Of a DNA stretch of 64,000 nt, positions 8,632-16,305 are shown piece after piece; position 1 is the first letter of the stretch, and every line of letters begins with the position of its first letter. Made by a program: the position numbers and the translations under genes. The stretch spans positions 744,001-808,000 of the forward strand of contig OY764147.1 of NCBI GenBank assembly GCA_963668115.1, given 5' to 3'. The DNA comes from Plut-88900 sp963668115 (lineage in GTDB: Bacteria > Chloroflexota > Dehalococcoidia > Plut-88900). The notes beneath the pieces were generated by a model that saw only the letters and a program-made list of their open reading frames with translations, did no database searches and was not told the origin of the DNA.

Positions 8632-8659
8632 CGTCTCCCGATTCGCGAGTTGGGAGACG
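8632..8659 (+). other. Perfect 8-bp hairpin between rpsR and hom
   Basis: CGTCTCCC (8632-8639) and GGGAGACG (8652-8659) form a perfect stem around a 12-base loop, 26 bases after the rpsR stop and 33 bases before hom. The sequence after it (GAATTCTCC) is not a T-run. It may work as a weak or factor-assisted terminator, or as an RNA-processing or stability element separating ribosomal-protein expression from hom. Confidence 0.5.
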
Positions 8660-8692
8660 GAATTCTCCTGATAGTTCGACTAATCACAACGT

Positions 8693-10006
8693 ATGAGCAC
8701 CCAACCGGTTGCCCCATCAAAGAAGATAGGGATTGGACTAATGGGTGTCGGGGTGGTGGGGACGGGGGTGGCGACGTTATTGAACGAAAAGTCCGGGGCA
8801 CTGGATGCGGGTCCGGGCCGTTGCTTGGAGATTTGTAAAGTCCTGGTCAGAGACACGGCCAAGGCGCGTCCCGAATTCTTACCTCCCTCCCTTGTAACCA
8901 CCGACCCAAAAGAGCTGCTTCAAGATGAATCAATAGACATAATCATTGAAGTGATGGGTGGAGAAGAGCCGGCACGGGGTTACATTAGTGAGGCGCTGTC
9001 CCGGGGCAAGCACGTGGTGACGGCCAATAAGGAAGTGATGGGGAAGCATGGGCCAGACCTTTCGGGGCTGGCGCAGGAGAATGGGCTTGCGCTTCTGTAC
9101 GAAGCTAGTGCAGGCGGTGGAATACCCCTAATAAGCACTCTGCAGCATGATCTTTCGGCGAACGAGGTGCAGTCAATCACTGCGATCATTAATGGGACGA
9201 CCAACTATATCCTGACGAGAATGTCCAGAGAGGGCATCGAATACGGGGATGCGCTGGCGGAAGCCATGGAACTGGGCTATGCGGAGCCCGACCCTTCCGC
9301 CGATATAGAGGGGACGGATGCGGCACACAAGCTGGCCCTGATCGCCAGTCTGGCCTTTCACTCCGAGGTGCGCTCCTCCGACGTTTACCGTGAAGGGATA
9401 TCGCGACTGGCAGCCCGGGACTTCCAGTATGCACGGGAACTGGGTTATGCGATAAAGCTGCTGGCAATTGGGAAGAATGACGGGGAGTCGATCCAGGTAG
9501 GCGTGTACCCGACGTTGATCTCCGAGGATTTGCTTCTGGCCAAGGTAGATGGGGTGTTCAATGCAATCCAGATAGATGCGGACGTTGCGGGGCGGATCCT
9601 GCTTTATGGTCGGGGAGCGGGGCCCGAGCCTACGGCCAGCGCCGTAATCTCTGATGTGCTGCGGATTGCCAGGGCTATGTCTGTAGGGCAGGCGCATGGA
9701 TGGCCAGCCTCGACGGTTGCGTCCAAGCCAATCAAGGCAATGGAAGAGACGGAAAGCCAGTTCTACGTGCGGATGACGGTGGACGACACCTACGGTGTGA
9801 TGGCGCAGATTACCCAAATTTTCCAAGAGCTACAGATCAGTCTCGCTTCCGTGATCCAGAAGCGCTCAGACCCAGAGAACAATACTGCGGAAATCGTGCT
9901 AATGACGCATCCGGCTCCCGAGAAGGCCATGCAAGAGTCGGTTGAGCGGATGAAGAGACTTCAAGCCGTTAGAGAGATAGGCAACGTGGTCCGGGTGGAA
10001 GGTTAG
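8693..10006 (+). CDS. hom: Homoserine dehydrogenase
   Basis: An NAD(P)H-dependent enzyme reducing aspartate semialdehyde to homoserine for threonine and methionine synthesis. The N-terminal Rossmann domain starts IGIGLMGVGVVGTGVATLL. Next comes the catalytic domain with ASAGGGIPLI, INGTTNYILTRM and GYAEPDPSADIEGTDAAHKL, the homoserine dehydrogenase signature. From about residue 350 a C-terminal ACT domain (RMTVDDTYGVMAQITQIFQE) indicates feedback control, usually by threonine. Its 437 residues are normal. It starts at an ATG and ends 14 bases before thrC, so the pair forms a threonine operon. Confidence 0.96.
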   Translation: MSTQPVAPSKKIGIGLMGVGVVGTGVATLLNEKSGALDAGPGRCLEICKVLVRDTAKARPEFLPPSLVTTDPKELLQDESIDIIIEVMGGEEPARGYISEALSRGKHVVTANKEVMGKHGPDLSGLAQENGLALLYEASAGGGIPLISTLQHDLSANEVQSITAIINGTTNYILTRMSREGIEYGDALAEAMELGYAEPDPSADIEGTDAAHKLALIASLAFHSEVRSSDVYREGISRLAARDFQYARELGYAIKLLAIGKNDGESIQVGVYPTLISEDLLLAKVDGVFNAIQIDADVAGRILLYGRGAGPEPTASAVISDVLRIARAMSVGQAHGWPASTVASKPIKAMEETESQFYVRMTVDDTYGVMAQITQIFQELQISLASVIQKRSDPENNTAEIVLMTHPAPEKAMQESVERMKRLQAVREIGNVVRVEG

Positions 10007-10020
10007 GGGCGGGGTTAAGG

Positions 10021-11091
10021 ATGGGACAAGGCGTCCTAAGCAGGTACGGCGAGTATCTCCCGCTAACCGATAAGACCCCGATGATCACAATCGGCGAGGG
10101 GAGTACACCCCTCGTCCGCTCCCGAGTCATTGAAAAGGAGTTGGGAGTGGGGGAATTGTACTTCAAGCTGGAGGGCTGTAACCCGACAGGCTCCTTCAAG
10201 GACAGGGGTATGGTGGTGGCTGTGGCCAAGGCGCTGGAGGCGAAAGCGGAGGCGATTATGTGCGCCTCGACGGGGAACACGAGCGCTTCGGCGTCGGCGT
10301 TCGGCGCCCGGTTTGGGTTGGCTACCTATGTGCTGGCACCGAAGGGAAGGATAGCCAAGGGGAAGCTGTCCCAGGCCCTGGTACACGGGGCGAGGCTGGT
10401 GAGCGTGGATGGAAATTTCGACGAAATTCTGAGAATAGCCCAGACCCTGACGGACAAGTACGAGGTAGCTTTCGTCAATTCGTTGAATCCCCACAGAATA
10501 GAAGGGCAGAAGACGGCCGCGTTCGAGATCGTGGATGATCTGGGGTCGGCGCCTGACTACCTGATGGTCCCCGTGGGCAATGCCGGCAACATCACGGCGT
10601 ACTGGAAGGGCTTCAAGGAGTATGCAGACCTGGGGAAGTCCTCGAGCAGGCCGCGCATGATGGGATTCCAGGCGGCCGGAGCCGCTCCGATAGTCGAAGG
10701 AAGACCGGTTGTGAACCCTCAGACCGTAGCCTCGGCGATCAGGATTGGAAATCCGGCTAGCTGGAACGGTGCGCTGGCGGCGGAGAAGGAGTCGGGCGGT
10801 GCGATAGAGAAGGTTACCGACGATGAAATCCTGGAAGCGTACGCGGCGATGGCGGAGAAAGAGGGGATTTTCGGTGAGCCGGCGTCTGCGGCCTCGGTCG
10901 CAGGGCTGTATGGCATGGTGCGAGACGGGGAGGACTTGCGGGAAGCCTCGGTGGTATGTGTGATAACCGGAACGGGCTTGAAGGACCAGGAGATTGCGTT
11001 ACAGAGCCGAGGAACGTTCCTGGAGGCGCCATCGACGGTAGATGGGGTGGAAGGGGTGCTGGGGTTGAGCCGGGTGCGGGCCTCCGCTTAG
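10021..11091 (+). CDS. thrC: Threonine synthase
   Basis: A PLP-dependent enzyme turning O-phosphohomoserine into threonine. At 356 residues it belongs to the short bacterial type. Features: EGSTPLVRS near residue 25, the PLP lysine in TGSFKDRGM near 60, STGNTSASASAFGARFG near 84, and the glycine-rich phosphate-binding VPVGNAGNITAYWKGF near 181. It starts at an ATG right behind hom and is followed after nine bases by folE, so hom-thrC-folE is very likely one transcript. Confidence 0.95.
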   Translation: MGQGVLSRYGEYLPLTDKTPMITIGEGSTPLVRSRVIEKELGVGELYFKLEGCNPTGSFKDRGMVVAVAKALEAKAEAIMCASTGNTSASASAFGARFGLATYVLAPKGRIAKGKLSQALVHGARLVSVDGNFDEILRIAQTLTDKYEVAFVNSLNPHRIEGQKTAAFEIVDDLGSAPDYLMVPVGNAGNITAYWKGFKEYADLGKSSSRPRMMGFQAAGAAPIVEGRPVVNPQTVASAIRIGNPASWNGALAAEKESGGAIEKVTDDEILEAYAAMAEKEGIFGEPASAASVAGLYGMVRDGEDLREASVVCVITGTGLKDQEIALQSRGTFLEAPSTVDGVEGVLGLSRVRASA

Positions 11092-11100
11092 GAAATACAG

Positions 11101-11661
11101 TTGATAGACAAGGAAGCGATACAGGATGCGGTCGGGCGAATCATAGCCGGGCTGGGTGTTGAGGGGAGCAGCGATGGGCTGCAAGAGACTCCCACGCGGG
11201 TGGCGGTGGCGTACGAGGAGCTATTTTCGGGGGTGGGTAAAGACCCATCCGAAGAACTGGAATCCTGTTTTATAGAAGAGCACGATGACCTCGTAATGGT
11301 TCGGGACATGCCCCTGTACTCGATGTGCGAACATCATCTATTGCCCTTCTTCGGCAAGGCGCACATAGGATACGTGCCAAACGGTAAAGTGGCGGGAGTG
11401 AGCAAGCTGGCCCGGGTAGTTGAAATCCTGTCACGCAGGCCACAGTTGCAGGAGCGTCTGACCGAGCAGGCAGCGGACACCATTTATGAGGCGGTCTCCC
11501 CGGACGGGCTGGCGGTAATAATCAATGCTGAACACTTGTGTATGACTATGCGGGGCATACAGAAACCCGGGACCCGGATCGTCACACTGGCTGCAAGGGG
11601 AAGGTTCGAAAAGGGGCGGTTCAGCAAGGAACAGCTCATTTCGATTCTTCAGGGGAGTTAA
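11101..11661 (+). CDS. folE: GTP cyclohydrolase I
   Basis: The zinc enzyme that converts GTP to dihydroneopterin triphosphate, the first step of folate synthesis. At 186 residues it has the usual length. Diagnostic parts are SMCEHHLLPFFGKAHIGYVP near residue 75 (zinc Cys and His), the KVAGVSKLARVV stretch, and the second zinc cysteine in CMTMRGIQKPGT near 147. It starts at a TTG, and its stop overlaps the next gene in a TAATG arrangement. No other folate gene is in the window apart from the folate-using glyA. Confidence 0.96.
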   Translation: MIDKEAIQDAVGRIIAGLGVEGSSDGLQETPTRVAVAYEELFSGVGKDPSEELESCFIEEHDDLVMVRDMPLYSMCEHHLLPFFGKAHIGYVPNGKVAGVSKLARVVEILSRRPQLQERLTEQAADTIYEAVSPDGLAVIINAEHLCMTMRGIQKPGTRIVTLAARGRFEKGRFSKEQLISILQGS

Positions 11662-12641
11662 TGTCGGGACTGCGCATAGAAAGGGAGACATTCTCGGGGT
11701 TGGGGCCTCGGTGGAAGGGGTTGTTGGAGAGGGCGGCAGCGAACAATATTTTCCTTAGTCCCGAATGGCAGAGGCTCTGGTGGGACTCGCTAGCGGACGA
11801 CGAGGAGATGCTGCTGTTCGCCTGTCTGGACGGAGACGACCTGGTAGGAGTACTGCCCCTCAGGAGAAGAGAGGGGCATCTTTCATTTATCGGCAGTGCG
11901 AACGTGTGCGACTACATGGACTTTGTAGTTGCGGAGGGTCGGGAGAGGGAGGTGTACGAGGCGATCGGGGGGCATGTCCTGGGGCTGGAGTGGAATACGC
12001 TGGAGTTCAATGGGGTTGATGGCAAGTCTCCGACGATGACGCACCTTGTGGAACACCTTAGGGGGTGTGGGGTGGAGATGACAGTCAGGCCAGAGGAGGT
12101 GTGCCCGACGGTCAGTCTGCCCGGGACTTGGGACGAGTATCTGTCGGGGCTGAGCAAGAAGGACCGTCACGAACTACGCCGAAAGCTACGCCGCCTTTAC
12201 AGTGCAGGCGACGTGAGATACTATGTGGCCGCTCAATGTGACGAATTTCCCAATGACTTGGAGGTGTTTCTAGGGCTGCTAGAGAACAGCCGGGCCGACA
12301 AGGCGGCGTTCATGACGCCGAGGATGAGGAGATTCTTCAAGAATAGTCTGACGGGGTTGGCGAAGACGGGATCAGTGCGGCTGAGCTTCCTTGAAGTGGA
12401 CGGGGAACGGGTATCATCCACCGTCTGCTTCGATTACGATAACCGGTACTTCCTTTACAACAGCGGCTTCAACACGGAGTATTCACACCTGAGTGTTGGG
12501 CTTTTGTTGAAGGCGTTATGCCTCAAAACAGCTATAGAAACGGGCAAGACAGAGTTCAATTTCCTCAGAGGCTCAGAGCCGTACAAGTACCACCTAGGGG
12601 CAGTTGACGAAGTTGTCTACACGATATCGGCGAGCCGCTAG
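11661..12641 (+). CDS. CelD/FemAB-like GNAT-fold acyltransferase
   Basis: A 326-residue protein with the layout of the BcsL/CelD acetyltransferase group (GNAT-like fold, related to FemAB). The middle holds LSKKDRHELRRKLRRLYSAG, and the C-terminal half has SVRLSFLEVDGERVSSTVCF, FLYNSGFNTEYSHLSVGLLL and FNFLRGSEPYKYHLGA, all typical of the family. Related proteins are linked to polysaccharide or peptidoglycan modification. The frame is open further upstream, but the ATG at 11661 overlapping the folE stop (TAATG) is the sensible start and suggests translational coupling. A GT4 glycosyltransferase follows, which fits an envelope or exopolysaccharide role; the substrate is unknown. Confidence 0.75.
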   Translation: MSGLRIERETFSGLGPRWKGLLERAAANNIFLSPEWQRLWWDSLADDEEMLLFACLDGDDLVGVLPLRRREGHLSFIGSANVCDYMDFVVAEGREREVYEAIGGHVLGLEWNTLEFNGVDGKSPTMTHLVEHLRGCGVEMTVRPEEVCPTVSLPGTWDEYLSGLSKKDRHELRRKLRRLYSAGDVRYYVAAQCDEFPNDLEVFLGLLENSRADKAAFMTPRMRRFFKNSLTGLAKTGSVRLSFLEVDGERVSSTVCFDYDNRYFLYNSGFNTEYSHLSVGLLLKALCLKTAIETGKTEFNFLRGSEPYKYHLGAVDEVVYTISASR

Positions 12642-12677
12642 GGAGCAGTATCCTCTTTCCATCCAATACGTCCATCC

Positions 12678-13901
12678 ATGTCCATCTCCACAGATAGTCT
12701 GCGGGTAGCGCTGGTCAGCGTCCACGGTTGTCCCCTCGCCCGATTGGGAGAGAAGGACACCGGTGGCATGAACGTATATCTTCTGCAACTGACCAAAGAA
12801 CTGGGCAGCCTCGGCATCAAGGCCGACGTCTATACGCGTTTTCACGATCCGAACGATCCAGAGATAGTCGAGTTGGGCCCCGGGGCACGAGTCATTCACG
12901 TTAAGGCGGGGCCCTGGAACGAGACCAAAGACACGATCTATCCCCTGCTCCCGGAATTCGTGGAGAACATGCTGCGCTTTCAACGTGAACGCGGGCTCTC
13001 CTACGACCTGTACCACAGCCATTACTGGCTATCAGGGGAGGTGGTGGCTAGGCTTAACCGGCGGGAGAGGCTGCCGCATATTGCGAGCTTTCATACGCTG
13101 GGAGAGGCGAAGGTGAGGGCCCGAGCGGAGGAAAACGAGAGCGAAGTTCGTATCCGATCCGAGAGGGACATCCTGCATAGGGCGGACCGCATCGTGGCGG
13201 TGAGTGAGCACGAACGGGGCAACATGATCGACTTCTACGGGGCACCGGGGGACAGGATCCAGGTCATCCCTTGTGGTGTGGACATGGATATCTTCAAGCC
13301 TATGCCGAAGGAGCAGGCGAGAGCCGAGTTGGGGTTGGGGGGAGAAAAGGTGCTGCTTTACGTCGGGAGGGTGCAGCCTTTGAAGGGGCCCGAGCTGTTG
13401 TTGGAAGGGGTCGCGCGGCTGGGGTCGCAGTCCGGGTTGAAGGTTTTGATCGTGGGAGGAGACGTGACGGGTGATGAGGAGGTGACGAAGGTGAGACGGT
13501 TGGCGGAAGACCTGGGGATCGGGCGGATGGTGTCATTTGAAGGCACGGTCCCGCACAAGAAGTTGGTGCATTACTACAATGCTGCAGACCTTTGCGTTGT
13601 GCCTTCCTTCTACGAGAGCTTCGGGCTGGTGGCGGCGGAGGCGATGGCCTGTGGGACGCCGGTGGTGGCCACGGCTGTCGGGGGGTTGCCTGAGACGGTG
13701 AAGGATGGGTTGAACGGCTGCCTAATCCGGGAGCGCAAGCCCGAGACCCTGGCAGAAAAGGTCAGTCTGTTGCTGGATGATCCGCAGCTAAGGGGGCTAC
13801 TGGCATCAAGGGCGCGGGAGTCCGTGGCGGGGTTGGACTGGCCGCGCGTGGCCGGTCGGGTGGCGGGGCTGTACGAATCGGTGTACCGGGCTGTCAACTA
13901 G
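12678..13901 (+). CDS. GT4-family glycosyltransferase
   Basis: A retaining GT-B glycosyltransferase of 407 residues, similar in pattern to MshA and sucrose-phosphate-synthase-like enzymes. The N-terminal domain has VALVSVHGCPLARLGEKDTG, then GGMNVYLLQL (acceptor/donor loop), and YDLYHSHYWLSG near 113. The C-terminal domain has VIPCGVDMDIFKP near 195, YVGRVQPLKGPELLLEG near 223 and the donor-binding SFYESFGLVAAEAMACGTPVV near 312 (an E-x7-E motif). It may make a low-molecular-weight glycoside or a cell-surface glycan. No mycothiol genes are clearly recognisable alongside, although a PIG-L deacetylase and a tandem GNAT protein lie within 3 kb (MshB and MshD are members of these families). Confidence 0.85.
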   Translation: MSISTDSLRVALVSVHGCPLARLGEKDTGGMNVYLLQLTKELGSLGIKADVYTRFHDPNDPEIVELGPGARVIHVKAGPWNETKDTIYPLLPEFVENMLRFQRERGLSYDLYHSHYWLSGEVVARLNRRERLPHIASFHTLGEAKVRARAEENESEVRIRSERDILHRADRIVAVSEHERGNMIDFYGAPGDRIQVIPCGVDMDIFKPMPKEQARAELGLGGEKVLLYVGRVQPLKGPELLLEGVARLGSQSGLKVLIVGGDVTGDEEVTKVRRLAEDLGIGRMVSFEGTVPHKKLVHYYNAADLCVVPSFYESFGLVAAEAMACGTPVVATAVGGLPETVKDGLNGCLIRERKPETLAEKVSLLLDDPQLRGLLASRARESVAGLDWPRVAGRVAGLYESVYRAVN

Positions 13902-13907
13902 GGCCTG

Positions 13908-14810
13908 CTATAGGGCCCGCTCGTACCAGACCGTCACGGCCTGTCTTCTGAATCCACCGGCACGATAGATCCTGTGGGCGCTCGGGTTGAGGCTGTCGAC
14001 GGTGAGGTCGATGCGGGAGGCACCGGAGTTTCTCAAGTACTGGACGCCGGCCCGCATTATCGAGGTGCCAAGGCCCTTTCCCCGGTAGTCGGGGTGGGCG
14101 CCCATCATGCCTATCCAACCCTGGGTGCTCTTTTCGCTACGCTCAAGCCGGGTCCAGTTAAAGCCGATGGTGGTGTCGCCGTCGAGGACGAGAAGGATGT
14201 CATCGAAGGAGAAGAGGCCCATTCGGACCTTGTAGTGGATGTCTTCGGGGCGGTTGGGGCTGTAGCCCCAGTGTTTGGAGAAGGAGAGGTTCTGGATGAA
14301 GCGGAGGCGGTCTTCGTCGCCTGCGCGGAAGTGGCGGAGCCGGAAGCCTTCGTAGAGGTCGGGGGCGGGGACGGAGCTGGGGTCGTTGAGCTTCATTTCC
14401 CAGAATTTGCGGATGAATCGGAAGCCGCAACGCCTGGCGAGCCTCCGGGCGTTGAGAGCGGCGTAGGGGACGGCCATCTGGATAATCTCGTAGCCGAGGT
14501 CTTTTGCTCGGTCGACAGAGGCTTGGACGAGTCGGGCGCCGACGCCCTGGCGCAGGTGATCGGGGTGGACGGCGCCTTCGAGGACGACGCGCTTCAGGGG
14601 GGGTTCGAGGTTGGCAATGAGGTAGCCGACGGGGGAGTCGCCGTCCAGGGCGAGGAAGACGTCACGTTCGGGGTCGATGGTGGGTTGGCCGAGCCAGACG
14701 GAGAGGTTGTCGGGGGAGCGGGCGGCCCACCAGCCGTTGTCGCCGTGGATGGAGTTTGTGAGGGACCAGAGCCGGTCCAGGTCTGAGGGTTGGTAGCTTT
14801 TGACGGTGAT
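13908..14810 (-). CDS. Tandem-GNAT acetyltransferase lacking a canonical start codon
   Basis: Reading the minus strand gives about 300 residues with two GNAT domains, the layout of MshD-type mycothiol synthases. Domain 1 begins ITVKSYQPSDLDRLWSL, has GYLIANLE and VHPDHLRQGVGARLV, and ends with ARRCGFRFIRKFWEMKL. Domain 2 has GFNWTRLER, the acetyl-CoA loop AHPDYRGKGLGTSIM and YRAGGFRRQAVTVWY. The first ATG (14477) falls inside domain 1, and there is no ATG, GTG or TTG upstream before the stop near 14940. The expected start, overlapping the higA stop as TAATG, reads TAATC. So the gene has lost its start, uses a rare one, or contains a sequence error. A single-domain product from 14477 is less likely. 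Confidence 0.65.
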   Translation of the reverse strand: MTVKSYQPSDLDRLWSLTNSIHGDNGWWAARSPDNLSVWLGQPTIDPERDVFLALDGDSPVGYLIANLEPPLKRVVLEGAVHPDHLRQGVGARLVQASVDRAKDLGYEIIQMAVPYAALNARRLARRCGFRFIRKFWEMKLNDPSSVPAPDLYEGFRLRHFRAGDEDRLRFIQNLSFSKHWGYSPNRPEDIHYKVRMGLFSFDDILLVLDGDTTIGFNWTRLERSEKSTQGWIGMMGAHPDYRGKGLGTSIMRAGVQYLRNSGASRIDLTVDSLNPSAHRIYRAGGFRRQAVTVWYERAL

Positions 14811-15124
14811 TATGGCGTGGGCCTCCTGGGGATGGTAGAGGCAGTCGACGAACTTTGCAGCGGAGTCTCTTGCTCTGTCTTCCGGGCCTGAGCGAGATCG
14901 TACGAGGCTTGACGGCGTACCCAGAAGTCTGCGCTAGCCCAGCCGGCCTTCTCCAATCTAATTGCCATTGAAGGGGACACAGAGGCGTGCCCATTCAGCA
15001 CTCGCGACAGGGTGTGCCGTGCCACACCCAACAGCTTGGCGGCGTCAGTAACGCTCAAGCCTAGGGGTTCCAGGCAATTCTCTTTGATGCCTTCTCCAGG
15101 GTGTGGTGGATTCTTCATTCGCAT
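14810..15124 (-). CDS. higA: HigA-family antitoxin (XRE-type HTH)
   Basis: The antitoxin of a HigBA module: a DNA-binding helix-turn-helix protein that neutralises HigB and represses the operon. It begins with an N-terminal PPHPGEGIKENCLEPLGLSV segment, then the HTH (TDAAKLLGVARHTLSRVLNG, residues about 25-47) and MAIRLEKAGWASADFWVRRQ, all typical of HigA. The length of 104 residues is normal. The ATG at 15124 has GAGGG upstream and follows higB by 12 bases. Toxin first, antitoxin second is the usual HigBA order. Its stop overlaps the place where the next gene should start. Confidence 0.92.
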   Translation of the reverse strand: MRMKNPPHPGEGIKENCLEPLGLSVTDAAKLLGVARHTLSRVLNGHASVSPSMAIRLEKAGWASADFWVRRQASYDLAQARKTEQETPLQSSSTASTIPRRPTP

Positions 15125-15136
15125 GAAGTCTGCCCT

Positions 15137-15415
15137 CTAATGATAGTCGATTAGATCGACGTCATAGACGTCTTCGCCCTCAAACCTGAATACTATACGC
15201 CAATTGCCAGATATCGATATGCTCCATAAACCCCTTAAGCGGCCTTTCAAGAGATGAAGCCTATATCCCGGTAAGTTCATGTCGAGAGGACTAGCGGCTT
15301 CATCGAGGTCAGCAAGAGCCAACGCTATTCGCTTCAGTAAATCGGCACCCACTCCTCTCGGGTCATCACGCTCAAAGAGTCGCCTCAGACCACGATGCCG
15401 GAACGATCTGATCAC
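15137..15415 (-). CDS. higB: HigB-family toxin (RelE/ParE-like mRNA interferase)
   Basis: HigB toxins cleave mRNA on the ribosome. The product reads VIRSFRHRGLRRLFERDDPR, then DLDEAASPLDMNLPGYRLH, then SISISGNWRIVFRFEGEDVYDVDLIDYH, a near-textbook HigB with the conserved NWR segment and the terminal DYH. With the GTG at 15415 as start it has 92 residues, the family length. The frame extends to 15469, but those extra residues have no family counterpart and cover the promoter. It heads higBA; the GTG lies six bases after a TATGAT box, so the message may be leaderless. Confidence 0.9.
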   Translation of the reverse strand: MIRSFRHRGLRRLFERDDPRGVGADLLKRIALALADLDEAASPLDMNLPGYRLHLLKGRLRGLWSISISGNWRIVFRFEGEDVYDVDLIDYH

Positions 15416-15421
15416 AGTTAA

Positions 15422-15461
15422 ATCATACCGCGTTTCGGAACACTTACCTACATAGTTCCGA
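15422..15461 (-). promoter_or_regulatory. higBA promoter and inverted-repeat operator
   Basis: On the minus strand a TATGAT -10 box (plus-strand 15422-15427) stands six bases before the higB GTG. Immediately upstream is a perfect 7-bp inverted repeat (TCGGAAC at 15435-15441, GTTCCGA at 15455-15461, 13-base spacer). It is placed where an HTH antitoxin such as HigA would bind to repress. No good -35 box is visible. The operator role is inferred from position and symmetry. Confidence 0.55.
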
Positions 15462-15595
15462 CGGTCCATTTAAGTCGAGTGGGATCGGCTTGAATGCCGG
15501 GATTGACAGGGGAGTCGGGGTTGTAGGAAAGTAGCTTGCCGAGCCGGGTTGCGAGATCCGGGCGTCGAAAGCCATCTCGAGGAGCGATTTAGTCG

Positions 15596-16297
15596 ATGAT
15601 TCCCACCCCCAGTACAGTTCTAGTCGTAACGCCTCACCCGGATGATTTTGAGTTCGGGTGCGCGGGCATCGTGTCGAAGTGGATAAAGGAAGGGAGCCGG
15701 GCGATCCTGGTGGTGGCGACGAACGGGGACAAGGGCACGGACGACCCGGAGATGACGTCGGAGAAGCTGGCGGCAATCAGGCGGGAGGAGCAGCTGGATG
15801 CGGCCCGGGTGCTGGGGATGAGCGACGTGGTGTTCCTGGACTACCCGGACGGGGGGCTGGAGGACAGCACGGAATTCCGAGGGAAGCTGGTGAGGAACCT
15901 TCGGCTGTACAAGCCTGATGCGGTGTTCACGACCTACCCTCACCGGCGGAGCTTCTACCTGCACAGGGACCACCGGATGGCGGGCCAGGTCACCCTGGAT
16001 GCGGCGTTTCCCTACGCGAGGGACAGGCTCCATTTCCCGGAGCACTACGAAGAAGGGCTGGAGCCTCACAAGGTGAAGCACATCCTGTTCTGGGGGAGCG
16101 AGGACCCGGACACTCACTTTGATATTTCGGAGACGATAGACCTGAAGATCACGGCGTTGAAGTGCCACAAGAGCCAGGTTGCGGATAGCGAGGACTGGAA
16201 CGTGGCGGAGAGCGTGAAGAACCACGCCGAGAACCTGGGTCGGGACAAGGGGATCCAATACGCCGAGGCGTTCAAGGTGATGAACCTTCGGGGCTAG
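15596..16297 (+). CDS. PIG-L (LmbE-like) family deacetylase
   Basis: A zinc-dependent N-acetylglucosaminyl-type deacetylase, 233 residues. The signature VVTPHPDDFEFGCAGIVSKW near residue 10 supplies the zinc His/Asp pair; ATNGDKGTDDPEMTS and RREEQLDAARVLG follow as in the family, and YLHRDHRMAG near 122 supplies the second histidine. Members deacetylate GlcNAc-containing lipids, mycothiol or bacillithiol precursors, or antibiotics; the substrate cannot be told here. The ATG start puts the catalytic motif at its usual place. The next gene begins after eight bases, so the two are probably co-transcribed. The 126-base stretch before it holds no recognisable gene. Confidence 0.88.
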   Translation: MIPTPSTVLVVTPHPDDFEFGCAGIVSKWIKEGSRAILVVATNGDKGTDDPEMTSEKLAAIRREEQLDAARVLGMSDVVFLDYPDGGLEDSTEFRGKLVRNLRLYKPDAVFTTYPHRRSFYLHRDHRMAGQVTLDAAFPYARDRLHFPEHYEEGLEPHKVKHILFWGSEDPDTHFDISETIDLKITALKCHKSQVADSEDWNVAESVKNHAENLGRDKGIQYAEAFKVMNLRG

Positions 16298-16305
16298 GGC
16301 GCCGG

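Noticed and set aside
12678..16297. Mycothiol biosynthesis cluster (GT4 as MshA, PIG-L as MshB, tandem GNAT as MshD)
   Set aside because: Each protein fits only the broad family, the genes lie on both strands with higBA between, and no MshC ligase is present. I noted the resemblance but do not assign the pathway.
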